Source of the DNA: Pseudomonas yangonensis
GTDB taxonomy: Bacteria; Pseudomonadota; Gammaproteobacteria; Pseudomonadales; Pseudomonadaceae
Length of the DNA stretch: 64,000 nucleotides
Direction of reading: 5' to 3'
NCBI RefSeq assembly: GCF_009932725.1
Contig: NZ_BLJU01000003.1
Location: 496,001 to 560,000, forward strand
Part shown: positions 49,033 to 60,113 of the stretch, in pieces
Layout of the letters: every line of letters starts with the position of its first letter
How positions within the stretch are numbered: position 1 is the stretch's first letter
The notes under the pieces: generated by a model
Told to the model about the DNA's origin: nothing
Databases searched by the model: none
What the model saw: only the letters and a program-made list of their open reading frames with translations
Position numbers and translations under genes: made by a program

Positions 49033-49211
49033 GCCCTAACCTCTTTGTTATCTGAAAAATACGCTGCTAGAACGACAGTCGCTGCGCTGCTCGAGTCACA
49101 CGCCAAGTGTCCCCTGTGCCAGGTGGTGCGACAACCGGCAGGGTCGTCAACCTGAGGCGGGTGTCGGCAATGGGCACGCAGCTGTTCGCATTCGTCAGTA
49201 CACGAGCCAGG

Positions 49212-50165
49212 CTAGCGCGCTGTCAGGTGATGGCGGTCCAGCTCATGCAGGTAGGGCAGGTCGGGGCCGACGCGCGAACAGGTCAGGGCGGCCGCCTCGA
49301 TGGCCAGGTGCAACATGGCGTCGATCTGCTCGCGGCTCAGGGTCGCCAGCGCCTCGGGGTTGTCCAGCTGGTGCCGTGCCAGGTAACTGAGCAGCGCGGC
49401 CTGGAAGGTATCGCCGGCGCCGACGGTGTCGCGGGTGGCCACGGCCAGCGCCGGCGCCGACCAGTGACCGTGACGGCTGTGGACGCTGGCGCCTGCGCTG
49501 CCATGGGTGAGGAACACCAGCTGGCAGCGCTCGTTAAGCCAGCCCGCCGCGACCTGCTGCGGATCGTGCTCCGGATAGAGCAACTGCAGATCCTCTTCGC
49601 TGACCTTGATCAGATGTGCGTAGCCGGCGAAGGCCTCGACGCGCTCGCGCCAGCGGGCGATATCCGGCGCCGGGCCGAGACGCACGTTGGGATCGAGGCT
49701 GATCAGGCGCCGGTCATGCTCGCGCTGCACCAGCATCAGCAGCGTCTCGGCCACCGGCTCCACCACCAGAGAGAAGGAGCCGACGTGCAGGCCGCGTACC
49801 CGCGCATCCAGGGTCGGCAGGTGCTCGGCAAGCAACTGGCGGTCGGCGCAGCCTTCGCCGCGGAAGCTGTAGTGCGGCGAACCGGCGGCGTCCAGGCCGA
49901 CCATTGCCAGGGTGGTCGGTGCATCGCTGGCGATCAGGTAGGCATCGCTTACGCCCTCATCACTCAGCACCTGGCGCAGGCGCTGGCCGAGGCTGTCCGA
50001 GGATATGCCGGTGAACAGCGCCGCGTCGGCGCCCATACGGCGCAGGCCCAGCGCCACGTTGAACGGCGAGCCGCCAGCGATGGCCCTGAAGGCCAGCTCG
50101 TTGCCACGCCCGCCGTCGCTCTGCATGAACACGTCGAACAGCGCTTCGCCACAGACCAGGTACAT
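49212..50165 (-). CDS. mtlZ: Fructokinase of the mannitol operon
   Basis: A 317-residue PfkB-family sugar kinase. The signatures are GGSPFNVALGLRRMG (about 31-45) and DTVGAGDTFQAALL (about 250-263), with the catalytic Asp in GAGD. It phosphorylates fructose made by MtlD to fructose 6-phosphate. The start at 50165 is preferred over 50171 because GGAG lies six bases upstream of it. It is the last gene of mtlEFGKDYZ; a 188-bp gap with a repeat separates it from mtlY. Confidence 0.9.
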   Translation of the reverse strand: MYLVCGEALFDVFMQSDGGRGNELAFRAIAGGSPFNVALGLRRMGADAALFTGISSDSLGQRLRQVLSDEGVSDAYLIASDAPTTLAMVGLDAAGSPHYSFRGEGCADRQLLAEHLPTLDARVRGLHVGSFSLVVEPVAETLLMLVQREHDRRLISLDPNVRLGPAPDIARWRERVEAFAGYAHLIKVSEEDLQLLYPEHDPQQVAAGWLNERCQLVFLTHGSAGASVHSRHGHWSAPALAVATRDTVGAGDTFQAALLSYLARHQLDNPEALATLSREQIDAMLHLAIEAAALTCSRVGPDLPYLHELDRHHLTAR

Positions 50166-50237
50166 ATTCATCTCCGTATCGATTCAAGAGCACATCTATA
50201 AACCACCTGCCTCATTCAAGCCCCGATGCACAGAAAG

Positions 50238-50310
50238 GTAGGAGTGGCGCCCCGCCGCGAACCTGGGCGACGCGCACCGAAAAAGCTTCGCCCCGGGCGG
50301 GGCTCCTACG
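50238..50310. repeat. Paired inverted repeat inside the mtl operon (between mtlY and mtlZ)
   Basis: GTAGGAGTGGCGCCCCGCCG faces CGGGCGGGGCTCCTAC, with a spacer of about 35 bases. It is almost the same element as at 17829-17896. Confidence 0.7.
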
Positions 50311-50352
50311 AAAAGCCGTTTTGCAAAGCGGCTTTCATCGTCAGCGAGGCTC

Positions 50353-51852
50353 TCACTGCGGGTTGTCCTCTGCGAGCCTGTCGACCTGCTCGCGGTAGCG
50401 TTGATAGACCGCCTCGTACTGCGTGGTGCGCGCCGGGTTCGGCTGCGTCTGCGTGCAGGCATCGAGCTGCACGCAGCGCTCGCACAGCGCGGCCAGTTGC
50501 GCCCGGCGGTCGCCGCCAGGCGTCAGGCACCAGGCGGCCTGGATGGCGGCGCCCAGCGCGGCGGCTTCGGTGTGCTGCGGGCAGACCAGTGGCGTGCCCA
50601 TGATATCGGCGATCACCTGGCGCCAGACCGGGCTTTTCGCTGCGCCGCCGATCAGGCGAATGGTTTCGCTCTGCAGGCCGCTGGCGCGCAGCAGGTCGAG
50701 GCCGTAGCGCAGGCCGAAGGCAGTGCCCTCGACCACCGCGCGGCACAGATTGGCGCGGTTCAGGTTGTCGCTGTCCATGCCCAGCAGACTGGCGCGTGCG
50801 TGCGGCAGGGCCGGCACGCGCTCGCCGTTGAAGAACGGCAGCAACAGCAGGCCTTCGGCGCCGATGGGCGCCTGCTCGACCAGCTCACCGAAGCTGTGCA
50901 TATCCAGCTCGAGCAACTGCTGGATCAGCCCGCTTGCACTGGTCAGGTTCATGGTGCAGATCAGTGGCAGCCAGCCGCCGGATGACGAGCAGAAGGTGGC
51001 TACCTGCGCGTGCGGGCTGATCATCGGCTGATCGCTGTAGGCGTAGAGCGTGCCGGAGGTGCCCAGGCTCATGGTGATCGCGCCGGGGCGGATATTGCCG
51101 GTGCCGATGGCGCCCATCATGTTGTCGCCACCGCCGCTGGCCACCACGGTATCCGGGTTCAGGCCCAGTTGCCGGGCGATCTGCGGGCGGATGCGACCTA
51201 CCGGCTGATCCGCGTCTATCAGCTCCGGCAGCGCGCGCTGCAGGCGCCCGCTGGGGTCGATGAAGTTCAGCAGCTCGACATCCCAGCTGCGCGTGCGCAC
51301 ATCGAAATAGCCGGTGCCGGAAGCGTCACCGTACTCGCTGCAGGCGCGGCCGGTGAGCCAGTGGTTGAGGTAGTCGTGCGGCAGCAGGACATGCGCGATG
51401 CGGGCGAAGACATCGGGGTGCTGCTCCTTGGTCCAGAGCAGCTTGGATACCGTATAGCCCGGGGCGATGGCCACGCCCAGGCGCTGCAACGAGCCGGCTT
51501 CGCCGCCGAGATGAGCGAGCAGGCGCTGGTTTTCCGGAGTCGATTCGGTGTCGCACCAGAGCTTGGCCGGGCGCAGCACGAGGCCCTGCTCGTCGAGCAG
51601 CACCAGGCCATGCTGCTGGCCGGACACGCCGATGCCAAGAATCCGCTCGCCGCTGATACCCGCAGTCGCCAGCGCCTGTCGGGTCGCCTGCTCGAAAGCC
51701 TCCAGCCATTGCTGCGGCTGTTGCTCGCGGCGGCCATTGGCGCCGCTCTGCAGCGTGTGGCCGGCGCTGCCTGCACCGAGCACCTGGCCACTTTCTGCAT
51801 CCAGCACCAGCGCCTTGGTGCCCTGGGTGCCGCAATCGATTCCAAGGTACAT
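50353..51852 (-). CDS. mtlY: Xylulokinase of the mannitol/arabitol operon
   Basis: A 499-residue FGGY-family kinase. The N-terminal phosphate loop is YLGIDCGTQGTKALVLDAESG; GVSGQQHGLVLLDEQG is the xylulokinase substrate region (the usual catalytic Asp stretch is LNPDTVVASGGGDNMMGAIG, with SLGTSGTLYAYSD after it). GGAAKSPVWRQVIADIMG is the C-terminal ATP region. It phosphorylates D-xylulose from arabitol oxidation. It starts 3 bp after mtlD ends, consistent with one transcript. Confidence 0.93.
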   Translation of the reverse strand: MYLGIDCGTQGTKALVLDAESGQVLGAGSAGHTLQSGANGRREQQPQQWLEAFEQATRQALATAGISGERILGIGVSGQQHGLVLLDEQGLVLRPAKLWCDTESTPENQRLLAHLGGEAGSLQRLGVAIAPGYTVSKLLWTKEQHPDVFARIAHVLLPHDYLNHWLTGRACSEYGDASGTGYFDVRTRSWDVELLNFIDPSGRLQRALPELIDADQPVGRIRPQIARQLGLNPDTVVASGGGDNMMGAIGTGNIRPGAITMSLGTSGTLYAYSDQPMISPHAQVATFCSSSGGWLPLICTMNLTSASGLIQQLLELDMHSFGELVEQAPIGAEGLLLLPFFNGERVPALPHARASLLGMDSDNLNRANLCRAVVEGTAFGLRYGLDLLRASGLQSETIRLIGGAAKSPVWRQVIADIMGTPLVCPQHTEAAALGAAIQAAWCLTPGGDRRAQLAALCERCVQLDACTQTQPNPARTTQYEAVYQRYREQVDRLAEDNPQ

Positions 51853-51855
51853 GCC

Positions 51856-53331
51856 TCAGTCGCCCAGCAGGGTCTGCAGGGTGCGGGTCACGCCGAGCTT
51901 GCGCAGGCTGTCGTAACACAGCTCGAAGGCCGCGACGAAGGCTGCCGACTGCGGAATCGCCGCACCGAAGATCGCCTCGACGCCGAGCACGCGCTCGCGC
52001 ACCTGGCCTTCATCGGCTACCAGGGCCTGACAGAACTCGGCGCGTGGATCGGGGATTCGATAGCGCGCGCCGGTCTCGTCGACACCCCTGAGGTACAACG
52101 CCCAGGCCGCGACCACCAGCGCCGCGCGCTCCAGCGGACGGCCATCCTCGATCAGGCGGTTGATTGTCGGCACGATGAACTTGGGAAACTTCGATGAACC
52201 ATCGGAGCAGACCCGCTCCAGCTGATCGGCGATGGCCTGGTTGGAGAAGCGCTCGATCAGGGTGTCCTTGTAGTTGTCCAGGTCGATGCCCGGCACCGGT
52301 GCCAGTTGCGGCGTCACGTCGAGGTCCATGAAGGTGCGCACGTAGCGGCGCAGCAGCGGATCGTTCAGGGTCTCGTGGACGAAACGATAGCCCTTGAGAA
52401 AGCCCAGGTAGGTCAGCGCCAGGTGGCTGCCGTTGAGCAGCTTGATCTTCATTTCCTCGTAGGGCGTGACGTCGTCGGTGAACTGCACGCCAACTTCTTC
52501 CCAGGCCGGACGGCCGCTGACGAACCTGTCCTCCAGCACCCACTGCACGAAGGGCTCGCAGACCACCGGCCAGGCGTCGTCTATGCCGTGCTGTTCGGCC
52601 AGTTGCTGACGATGGGCGGCGCTGGTCATCGGCGTGATGCGGTCGACCATGGCGTTGGGAAAGCTCACGTGGCCGTCGATCCACCTGGCCAGCTCAGGGT
52701 CTGCCAGGTGGGCGAAGGCCAGCAGTGCCTTGCGCGTGACGTCGCCGTTGTGGGGCAGGTTATCGCAGGACATCAGGGTGAAGGCCGGAATGCCGGCAGC
52801 GCGACGTTTGGCCAGGGCGGCGCAGAGAAAGCCGAAGACGCTCTGCGGCGATTCGGGGTGGCGCAGGTCGTGGGCGATGGCCGGCAGCTCGGCAAGAAAT
52901 TCGCCAGTGCTGTCGTCGATGCAGTAACCGCCCTCGGTGATGGTCAGCGAGACGATACGAATGGCCGGGTCAGCCAGCTTGTCGATCAGGGCCTGTGGCG
53001 ACTCCTCGGCCAGCAGCATGTCGCTGATCGCGCCGATCACCCGCACCGGCAGGTTCGGCTCGTCGCCCAGTTCGACCAGAGTGTAGAGGTAATCCTGGCC
53101 GGCCAGGGCATCACGCATGGCGCGGTCCTCACTGCGTACGCCGACGCCGCAGATGCCCCAGTCCAGCGCCAGGCCCTGGTTCATCAGGGCGTCGGTATAA
53201 ACCGCCTGGTGGGCGCGGTGAAAACCGCCGACGCCGATGTGGGCGATGCCGGTGCTGATCATGTCCGGGGTGTAGCGGGGCAGCGCGATAGCGCCGCCCA
53301 GCTGGGAGAGTTGCTGGCGATTGAGCTTCAT
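51856..53331 (-). CDS. mtlD: Mannitol 2-dehydrogenase (polyol dehydrogenase)
   Basis: A 491-residue long-chain polyol dehydrogenase. The NAD loop is IGVGGFHRAHQAVYTD (about 31-46), and the catalytic Lys region is KIKLLNGSHLALTYLG. The Asn/His of NGSH are also conserved. It oxidises D-mannitol to fructose, and in Pseudomonas also D-arabitol to xylulose. The start at 53331 (MKLNRQQL) is used. It lies 28 bp after mtlK and 3 bp before mtlY. Confidence 0.94.
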   Translation of the reverse strand: MKLNRQQLSQLGGAIALPRYTPDMISTGIAHIGVGGFHRAHQAVYTDALMNQGLALDWGICGVGVRSEDRAMRDALAGQDYLYTLVELGDEPNLPVRVIGAISDMLLAEESPQALIDKLADPAIRIVSLTITEGGYCIDDSTGEFLAELPAIAHDLRHPESPQSVFGFLCAALAKRRAAGIPAFTLMSCDNLPHNGDVTRKALLAFAHLADPELARWIDGHVSFPNAMVDRITPMTSAAHRQQLAEQHGIDDAWPVVCEPFVQWVLEDRFVSGRPAWEEVGVQFTDDVTPYEEMKIKLLNGSHLALTYLGFLKGYRFVHETLNDPLLRRYVRTFMDLDVTPQLAPVPGIDLDNYKDTLIERFSNQAIADQLERVCSDGSSKFPKFIVPTINRLIEDGRPLERAALVVAAWALYLRGVDETGARYRIPDPRAEFCQALVADEGQVRERVLGVEAIFGAAIPQSAAFVAAFELCYDSLRKLGVTRTLQTLLGD

Positions 53332-53359
53332 CCGAAGAATCCCGTATTGGAGCGCGGCG

Positions 53360-54463
<1,104 letters not shown>

Positions 54464-54478
54464 GTCGGAGTTCTCCCG

Positions 54479-55312
<834 letters not shown>

Positions 55313-55321
55313 GATGCGCTC

Positions 55322-56254
55322 CTACTGCCGCTCGGTCAGGTTCCTGCCGATCATGCGGATCAGCACGATGGCGGCGATATTGGCGATGACCACGGCGATC
55401 AGCCCGCCGGCCGAGGCCATGCCGACGTCGAACTGCAACAGCGCCTGGGTGTAGATCAGGTAGGCCAGGTTGGTCGATTCGTAACCCGGGCCGCCGCTGG
55501 TGGTGGTGTAGATCTCGGCGAATACCGAGAGCAGGAAGATGGTCTCGATCATCACCACCACCGCAATCGGCCGCGCCAGGTGCGGCAGGGTCAGGTGCCA
55601 GAAGATGGCGATGGGCCCGGCGCCGTCGAGGCGCGCGGCTTCCTTCTGCTCCTGATCCAGCGACTGCATGGCGGTCATCAGGATCAGGATGGCGAACGGC
55701 AGCCACTGCCAGGACACGATCATGATGATCGACAACAGCGGGTGGTGCGCCAGCCAGTCCACCGGCTGCGCGCCGAAGAACTGCCAGATGGCGGCGAGAA
55801 TGCCCGACACCGGATGGAAGATCAGGTTCTTCCACAAAAGCGCGCTGACCGTGGGCATGATGAAGAACGGCGAGATCAGCAGTACCCGCACGATGCCGCG
55901 GCCGAAGAACTCGCTGGCCTCCAGCAGCGCGGAGATCAGCACGCCGAGCACCACGCTGATCAGCAGCACGCTGCCCACCAGCAGCACGGTATTGCCGGCG
56001 CCGGAGAGGAAGGCGGCATCGGTGACGAAGTATTCGAAGTTCTCCAGGCCGACGAAGTCGTTCTCGCCCGGGTAGAGCAGGTTGTAGCGGATCAGCGAGA
56101 AATAGATCGTCATGCCCAGCGGCACGATCATCCAGATCAGCAGCAGAAGCACCGACGGGCTGACCAGAAACCAGCCCGGTGCCAGGCGCCGGGGCTTGCG
56201 CCCGCCAGGCGTGCTGACCTGTGCAGCAGGGGTGTCGATGGCCGAGGTGTTCAT
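55322..56254 (-). CDS. mtlF: Polyol ABC transporter permease
   Basis: A 310-residue permease with about six helices. The EAA loop is EQKEAARLDGAGPIAIFWHLTLP. The N-terminus is long and polar (MNTSAIDTPAAQVSTPGGRK) before the first helix at about residue 28. It pairs with MtlG. A 219-bp gap filled with repeats separates it from mtlE. Confidence 0.92.
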   Translation of the reverse strand: MNTSAIDTPAAQVSTPGGRKPRRLAPGWFLVSPSVLLLLIWMIVPLGMTIYFSLIRYNLLYPGENDFVGLENFEYFVTDAAFLSGAGNTVLLVGSVLLISVVLGVLISALLEASEFFGRGIVRVLLISPFFIMPTVSALLWKNLIFHPVSGILAAIWQFFGAQPVDWLAHHPLLSIIMIVSWQWLPFAILILMTAMQSLDQEQKEAARLDGAGPIAIFWHLTLPHLARPIAVVVMIETIFLLSVFAEIYTTTSGGPGYESTNLAYLIYTQALLQFDVGMASAGGLIAVVIANIAAIVLIRMIGRNLTERQ

Positions 56255-56293
56255 GGTGCCTCCGAAAGGCAGTGTCGTGGTGACAGACGCGGT

Positions 56294-56460
56294 CCGTAGG
56301 GTGGGTTAGGCGCCTAGTCGGGATACTCTGGCGCCTCTCGCTCAAGCTGGCGCCGTAACCCACCATTGGTGCAACGCCGGCTATCGCCTGGTGGGTTACG
56401 CGCCGCGCTGTCATCGCGGCGTCTGGGCTGCCATTGGACGCGGCGCTAACCCACCTTACC
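56294..56460. repeat. Repeat block between mtlE and mtlF (GGTGGGTTA/TAACCCACC)
   Basis: Four alternating copies of GGTGGGTTA(G/C)GCGCC and its complement lie at about 56296-56314, 56349-56364, 56390-56406 and 56439-56458. Each neighbouring pair can form a hairpin. The block fills the gap between the binding-protein gene and the permease gene, a place where REP-type elements often hold up or protect mRNA. Confidence 0.75.
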
Positions 56461-56473
56461 GGCTACGGCTTCT

Positions 56474-57784
56474 CTACTTGGGATACCCGGCGCGCTTCAT
56501 TTCCCGCTCGGTGCTCTGCTGCGCGGCTTGCAGTGCCTGATCTGGTTTCATCTGGCCGGTGAGCGCCGCAGCGAACAGCTTGCCGACGCTGGTGCCGATG
56601 GCCTGGAACTCGGGAATGGTCACCAGCTGGATGCCCACGTAGGGCACCGGCTTGGCGCTGGGGCTGGCCGGGTCGGCCTTCTGCAGCGAATCCAGGGTGA
56701 CCTTGGCGAACGGCGCGGCCTGCATGTAGGCATCGCTGTAGGTCGAGGCGCGGGTGCCTGGCGGCACGTTGGCCACGCCATCGCGCTCGGCCACGAGCTC
56801 GGCATAGGCCTTGGAGGTCGCCCAGGCGCTGAAGGTCTTGGCCGCTTCCTTGGATTTGGAACTGGTCGGAATCGCCAGCGCCCAGGAGTACAGCCACGAC
56901 GCACCCTTGTCGGTGACCTGAGTCGGCGCGAAGGTGAAGCCGACCGAATCGGCGACCTTGCTCTGCGATTCATCGGTGACGAACGAGCCGGCCACGCTGG
57001 CATCGACCCACTGCGCGCACTTGCCGCTGTTGAACAGCGCCAGGTTCTCGTTGAAGCCATTGCTGGAGGCGCCGGGCGGGCCGTACTTCTTCATGTTGTC
57101 GACATAGAAGTTCAGCGCGTTCTGCCATTCGCTGCCGGTGAATTCCGGCTGCCATTGCTCGTTGAACCAGCGCGCGCCGTGCGCGTTGGCCAGGGTGGTG
57201 ATCAGGGCCATGTTCTCGCCCCAGCCGGCTTTGCCACGCAGGCACAGGCCATAGACGCCCTTGTCCGGCTGGTGCAGCTTGCCGGCGAAGTCGGCGAGCT
57301 GATCCCAGGTCGGCCGCTCGGGCATGCTCAGGCCGGCCTGCTCGAACAGGTCGGTGCGGTAGTAGGTGATCGAGGCTTCGGCGTAGAAGGGCAGCGCATA
57401 CAGCGTGCCCTTGGCCGACAGCCCTTCGCGCACCGAGGGGAAAACGTCATCGAGATCATAGTCGGCCGGCAGGTCGGTCATCGGCTCCAGCCAGCCTTTC
57501 TCGCCCCACAGTGCCGCTTCGTACATGCCGATGGTGAGCACGTCGAACTGGCCGCCCTGAGTGGCGATGTCGGTGGTCAGGCGCTGGCGCAGCACGTTCT
57601 CCTCGAGCACCACCCACTTGAGCGTGATGTCCGGGTTCTGCTGTTCGAAGGTTTTCGCCAGACGCTGCATGCGAATCATGTCGCTGTTGTTGACCGTGGC
57701 GATGGTGACGGTCTCGGCGCTCTGGGCGACCGCGGTGAGAGACAGGCAGGAGGCTGCAACGAGGGCTTTGATCGAGTGGTTCAT
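56474..57784 (-). CDS. mtlE: Polyol ABC transporter substrate-binding protein
   Basis: A 436-residue family 1 binding protein. The signal peptide is MNHSIKALVAASCLSLTAVA, cleaved after QSA. Mature family stretches include TLKWVVLEENVLRQRLTTDIATQGGQFDVLTIGMYEAALWGEKGWL and YGPPGASSNGFNENLALFNSGKCAQWVDAS. It captures mannitol, arabitol or sorbitol in the periplasm. It is the first gene of the operon, 226 bp from mtlR. That gap holds no operator I can name. Confidence 0.93.
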   Translation of the reverse strand: MNHSIKALVAASCLSLTAVAQSAETVTIATVNNSDMIRMQRLAKTFEQQNPDITLKWVVLEENVLRQRLTTDIATQGGQFDVLTIGMYEAALWGEKGWLEPMTDLPADYDLDDVFPSVREGLSAKGTLYALPFYAEASITYYRTDLFEQAGLSMPERPTWDQLADFAGKLHQPDKGVYGLCLRGKAGWGENMALITTLANAHGARWFNEQWQPEFTGSEWQNALNFYVDNMKKYGPPGASSNGFNENLALFNSGKCAQWVDASVAGSFVTDESQSKVADSVGFTFAPTQVTDKGASWLYSWALAIPTSSKSKEAAKTFSAWATSKAYAELVAERDGVANVPPGTRASTYSDAYMQAAPFAKVTLDSLQKADPASPSAKPVPYVGIQLVTIPEFQAIGTSVGKLFAAALTGQMKPDQALQAAQQSTEREMKRAGYPK

Positions 57785-58010
57785 GCTTGTGAACTCCTCT
57801 CCCGCGCCGGTGCGGCTACGGAAGAACGTTATTGTTTTTGTTTCGCTCGGGCCGGATTACACCCCCGCAGACTCGCGCGAACAAATCCTTGAGCGCACAG
57901 CTATCGATACTTTTTTGCACTTCAATATCGGCCGGAAGATAGCGCGAACGCAGATGAATCCGCTTGGCAGAGCGGTCGCTGCGATGCGTGGAGCGTAAGT
58001 CGCCGCCGAT

Positions 58011-58916
58011 TCAGTACAGGTTTTGCTCGGTCAGGCGCTGTACTACCAGCTTGCGGTAACCCGTAGGCGTCATGCCCTTGAGCTGCTGGAAGCGGCGATT
58101 GAAGTTGGAAATGTTGCTGAAGCCGGATTCGAAGCACACTTCGGTTATCGGCTTGTCGCTTTTGCTTAGCAGTTCGCAGGACTTGCTCACGCGCAGGCGA
58201 TTGACGAACTCGACGAAGCCGCGGCCGGTCGCCTGTTTGAAGAAGCGCGAGAAATAGGTGGGCGTCATGCCCAGGTGCTCTGCGACTTCTTCCTGGCTGA
58301 TGCCCTGGGCGTAGTGCTGAAAGATATAGTCCACCGCGCGGTTGATGCGCTCGACATGCTGTTCATCGCCGAACTCGGAGGAGGTCACGGTCGAGAGCAA
58401 CTGGTAATCCTCACTACCGGCCAGCAGCTCCATGAGAATGAAGAAGTGGCCCAGGCGGCTGATGCCTCGGCTGTCTGCAATCTTGCCCAGCAACACGGCG
58501 GCCTGGCGAATCACCTGCGGATCGCGAAACTCGATGCCGAACTGCGCGCGGGCCAGCATTGGCTGTAGCCCCTTCAGTTCGGCGAATACTGCGGTGCCGC
58601 TTTCCAGCACTTCGTCGGTGAAGTTGACCAGCATGTCGCGGGTCTCGACCACTTCGCCGTCCTCGACCTGGCTGATCCAGTTATGCGGCAGGCCGGGGCC
58701 GGTGAGGAACAGGGTGTAGGGCGAGAAATTGCCAATGTAGTCGCCGATGAACACCTTGCCCGAGCTGGCGACGATCAGGTGCAGCTCGTATTCCTTGTGG
58801 AAGTGCCAGCGTACCAGCGGCGAGGGAAAGCCGTGCTGACGGTAGATCAGCGAATGGCCTTCGTGGTCGTCCATCAGTTCGTAGGACGGGTCGGCTACGC
58901 GAGATGTACGGGTCAT
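58011..58916 (-). CDS. mtlR: AraC-family activator of the mannitol operon
   Basis: A 301-residue regulator. The N-terminal cupin-like sensor domain (about 15-120) has LVRWHFHKEYELHLIVASSGKVFIGDYIGNF; the C-terminal double HTH (about 195-298) has ISQEEVAEHLGMTPTYFSRFFKQATGRGFVEFVNRLRVSKSCELL and ITEVCFESGFSNISNFNRRFQQLKGMTPTGYRK. It activates mtlE expression when polyol is present. The place directly upstream of mtlE is the same as in P. fluorescens. Confidence 0.93.
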   Translation of the reverse strand: MTRTSRVADPSYELMDDHEGHSLIYRQHGFPSPLVRWHFHKEYELHLIVASSGKVFIGDYIGNFSPYTLFLTGPGLPHNWISQVEDGEVVETRDMLVNFTDEVLESGTAVFAELKGLQPMLARAQFGIEFRDPQVIRQAAVLLGKIADSRGISRLGHFFILMELLAGSEDYQLLSTVTSSEFGDEQHVERINRAVDYIFQHYAQGISQEEVAEHLGMTPTYFSRFFKQATGRGFVEFVNRLRVSKSCELLSKSDKPITEVCFESGFSNISNFNRRFQQLKGMTPTGYRKLVVQRLTEQNLY

Positions 58917-58975
58917 GGGCTTGTTTGGCGAATGCGGGAGTCCCCTGTTTTAACATATCGAGCGGCGCGGCCAAG

Positions 58976-60037
58976 TCAGAGCAGGCTCAATTGCGCACCC
59001 GGCGGGCAGAACTGCGAACAGTCCAGCGTAAAACTGTCACGACGGTCCAGGCCAAGCTTGCGCCGCGCCAGGCGGAAACGCTGCTGCAGCAGATCGGCGA
59101 ACTGGCCCTCGCCGCGCATGCGGCTACCGAAGCGGCTGTCGTAGTTCTTGCCGCCACGACTCTGACGAATCAGGCTCATCACGTGCTCGGCGCGCTCGGG
59201 AAAATGCACCCGCAGCCACTCTTCGAACAGATCGGCGATCTCCAGCGGTAAACGCAACAGCACGTAACCGGCCGAACGTGCGCCGGCATCGCGCGCGGCT
59301 TCGAGCAGTTGCTCGAGTTCCATGTCGTTGATCATCGGAATCATCGGCGCACACATCACGCTCACCGGCACGCCGGCCTCATGCAGCGTGCGCATGGCGC
59401 GCAGACGGGCGGCCGGCGCCGCGGTTCGAGGCTCCATGATGCGTTTCAGCTCGTCGTCCAGGGTGGTCAGGCTGAAGGCCACGCTGACCAGGTTATGGCT
59501 GGCCAGTTCGCTGAGCAGGTCGAGGTCGCGCAGAATCAGCGAACCCTTGGTGATGATGTGCAGCGGATGCTTGTAACGCAGCAGTATCTCCAGCGCCTGG
59601 CGCGTCAGGCGCTGTTCGCGTTCGATGGGCTGGTAGGCGTCGGTGTTGATACCCAGGGCGATGGGCTGCGGTACGTAGCCGGGCTTCTGCAGTTGCTCTT
59701 CGAGGCGCTCGGCCAGGTTGGTCTTGGCGATCAGGCGTGTTTCAAAATCGATGCCCGGCGACAGGTCCCAGTAGGCATGACTCGGTCTGGCGAAGCAGTA
59801 GATGCAACCGTGTTCGCAGCCGCGATAGGGGTTCACCGAACGGTCGAAGCCGACGTCCGGGGAGTTGTTGTGGGTTATCGCGGTCTTGGCCTTTTCCTTG
59901 CGCACTTCGGTGGCGCGGCTCAGGGGCGTCTCTTCCTGGTACCAACCGTCGTCTTCATGCTCCGAGCGTGTCGGCGCGAAGCGGTTGTGCGGATTGCTGG
60001 CGGTGCCACGGCCTCGTGGCGGTAGGCTGGCGGACAT
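58976..60037 (-). CDS. Radical SAM protein, PA0069 family (spore-photoproduct-lyase-like)
   Basis: A 353-residue radical SAM enzyme. The iron-sulfur cluster motif is C74-x3-C78-x2-C81 (GCEHGCIYCFARP), and later stretches are ALGINTDAYQP, ITKGSLILRDLDLL and MCAPMIPMINDMELEQLLEAARDAGA. Its nearest named relatives are SplB-like DNA-repair lyases and rv2578c-like proteins. A perfect LexA box lies 21 bp upstream, so it is SOS-controlled, which supports a DNA-damage role. The reaction itself is not known. The C-terminal Cys (DCSQFCPPG) may hold a second cluster. Confidence 0.88.
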   Translation of the reverse strand: MSASLPPRGRGTASNPHNRFAPTRSEHEDDGWYQEETPLSRATEVRKEKAKTAITHNNSPDVGFDRSVNPYRGCEHGCIYCFARPSHAYWDLSPGIDFETRLIAKTNLAERLEEQLQKPGYVPQPIALGINTDAYQPIEREQRLTRQALEILLRYKHPLHIITKGSLILRDLDLLSELASHNLVSVAFSLTTLDDELKRIMEPRTAAPAARLRAMRTLHEAGVPVSVMCAPMIPMINDMELEQLLEAARDAGARSAGYVLLRLPLEIADLFEEWLRVHFPERAEHVMSLIRQSRGGKNYDSRFGSRMRGEGQFADLLQQRFRLARRKLGLDRRDSFTLDCSQFCPPGAQLSLL

Positions 60038-60057
60038 GCTCGGACTCCATAAGAATA

Positions 60058-60073
60058 CTGTATAAAAATACAG
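60058..60073. promoter_or_regulatory. LexA box (CTGTATAAAAATACAG)
   Basis: CTGTAT-AAAA-ATACAG matches the CTG-N10-CAG LexA consensus at every conserved base. It lies 21 bp upstream of the radical SAM gene start and marks it as an SOS gene. Confidence 0.9.
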
Positions 60074-60113
60074 TTATCTGGAGTCCGAGCAAGTCCCTTC
60101 CGTCGCGTGAAGA

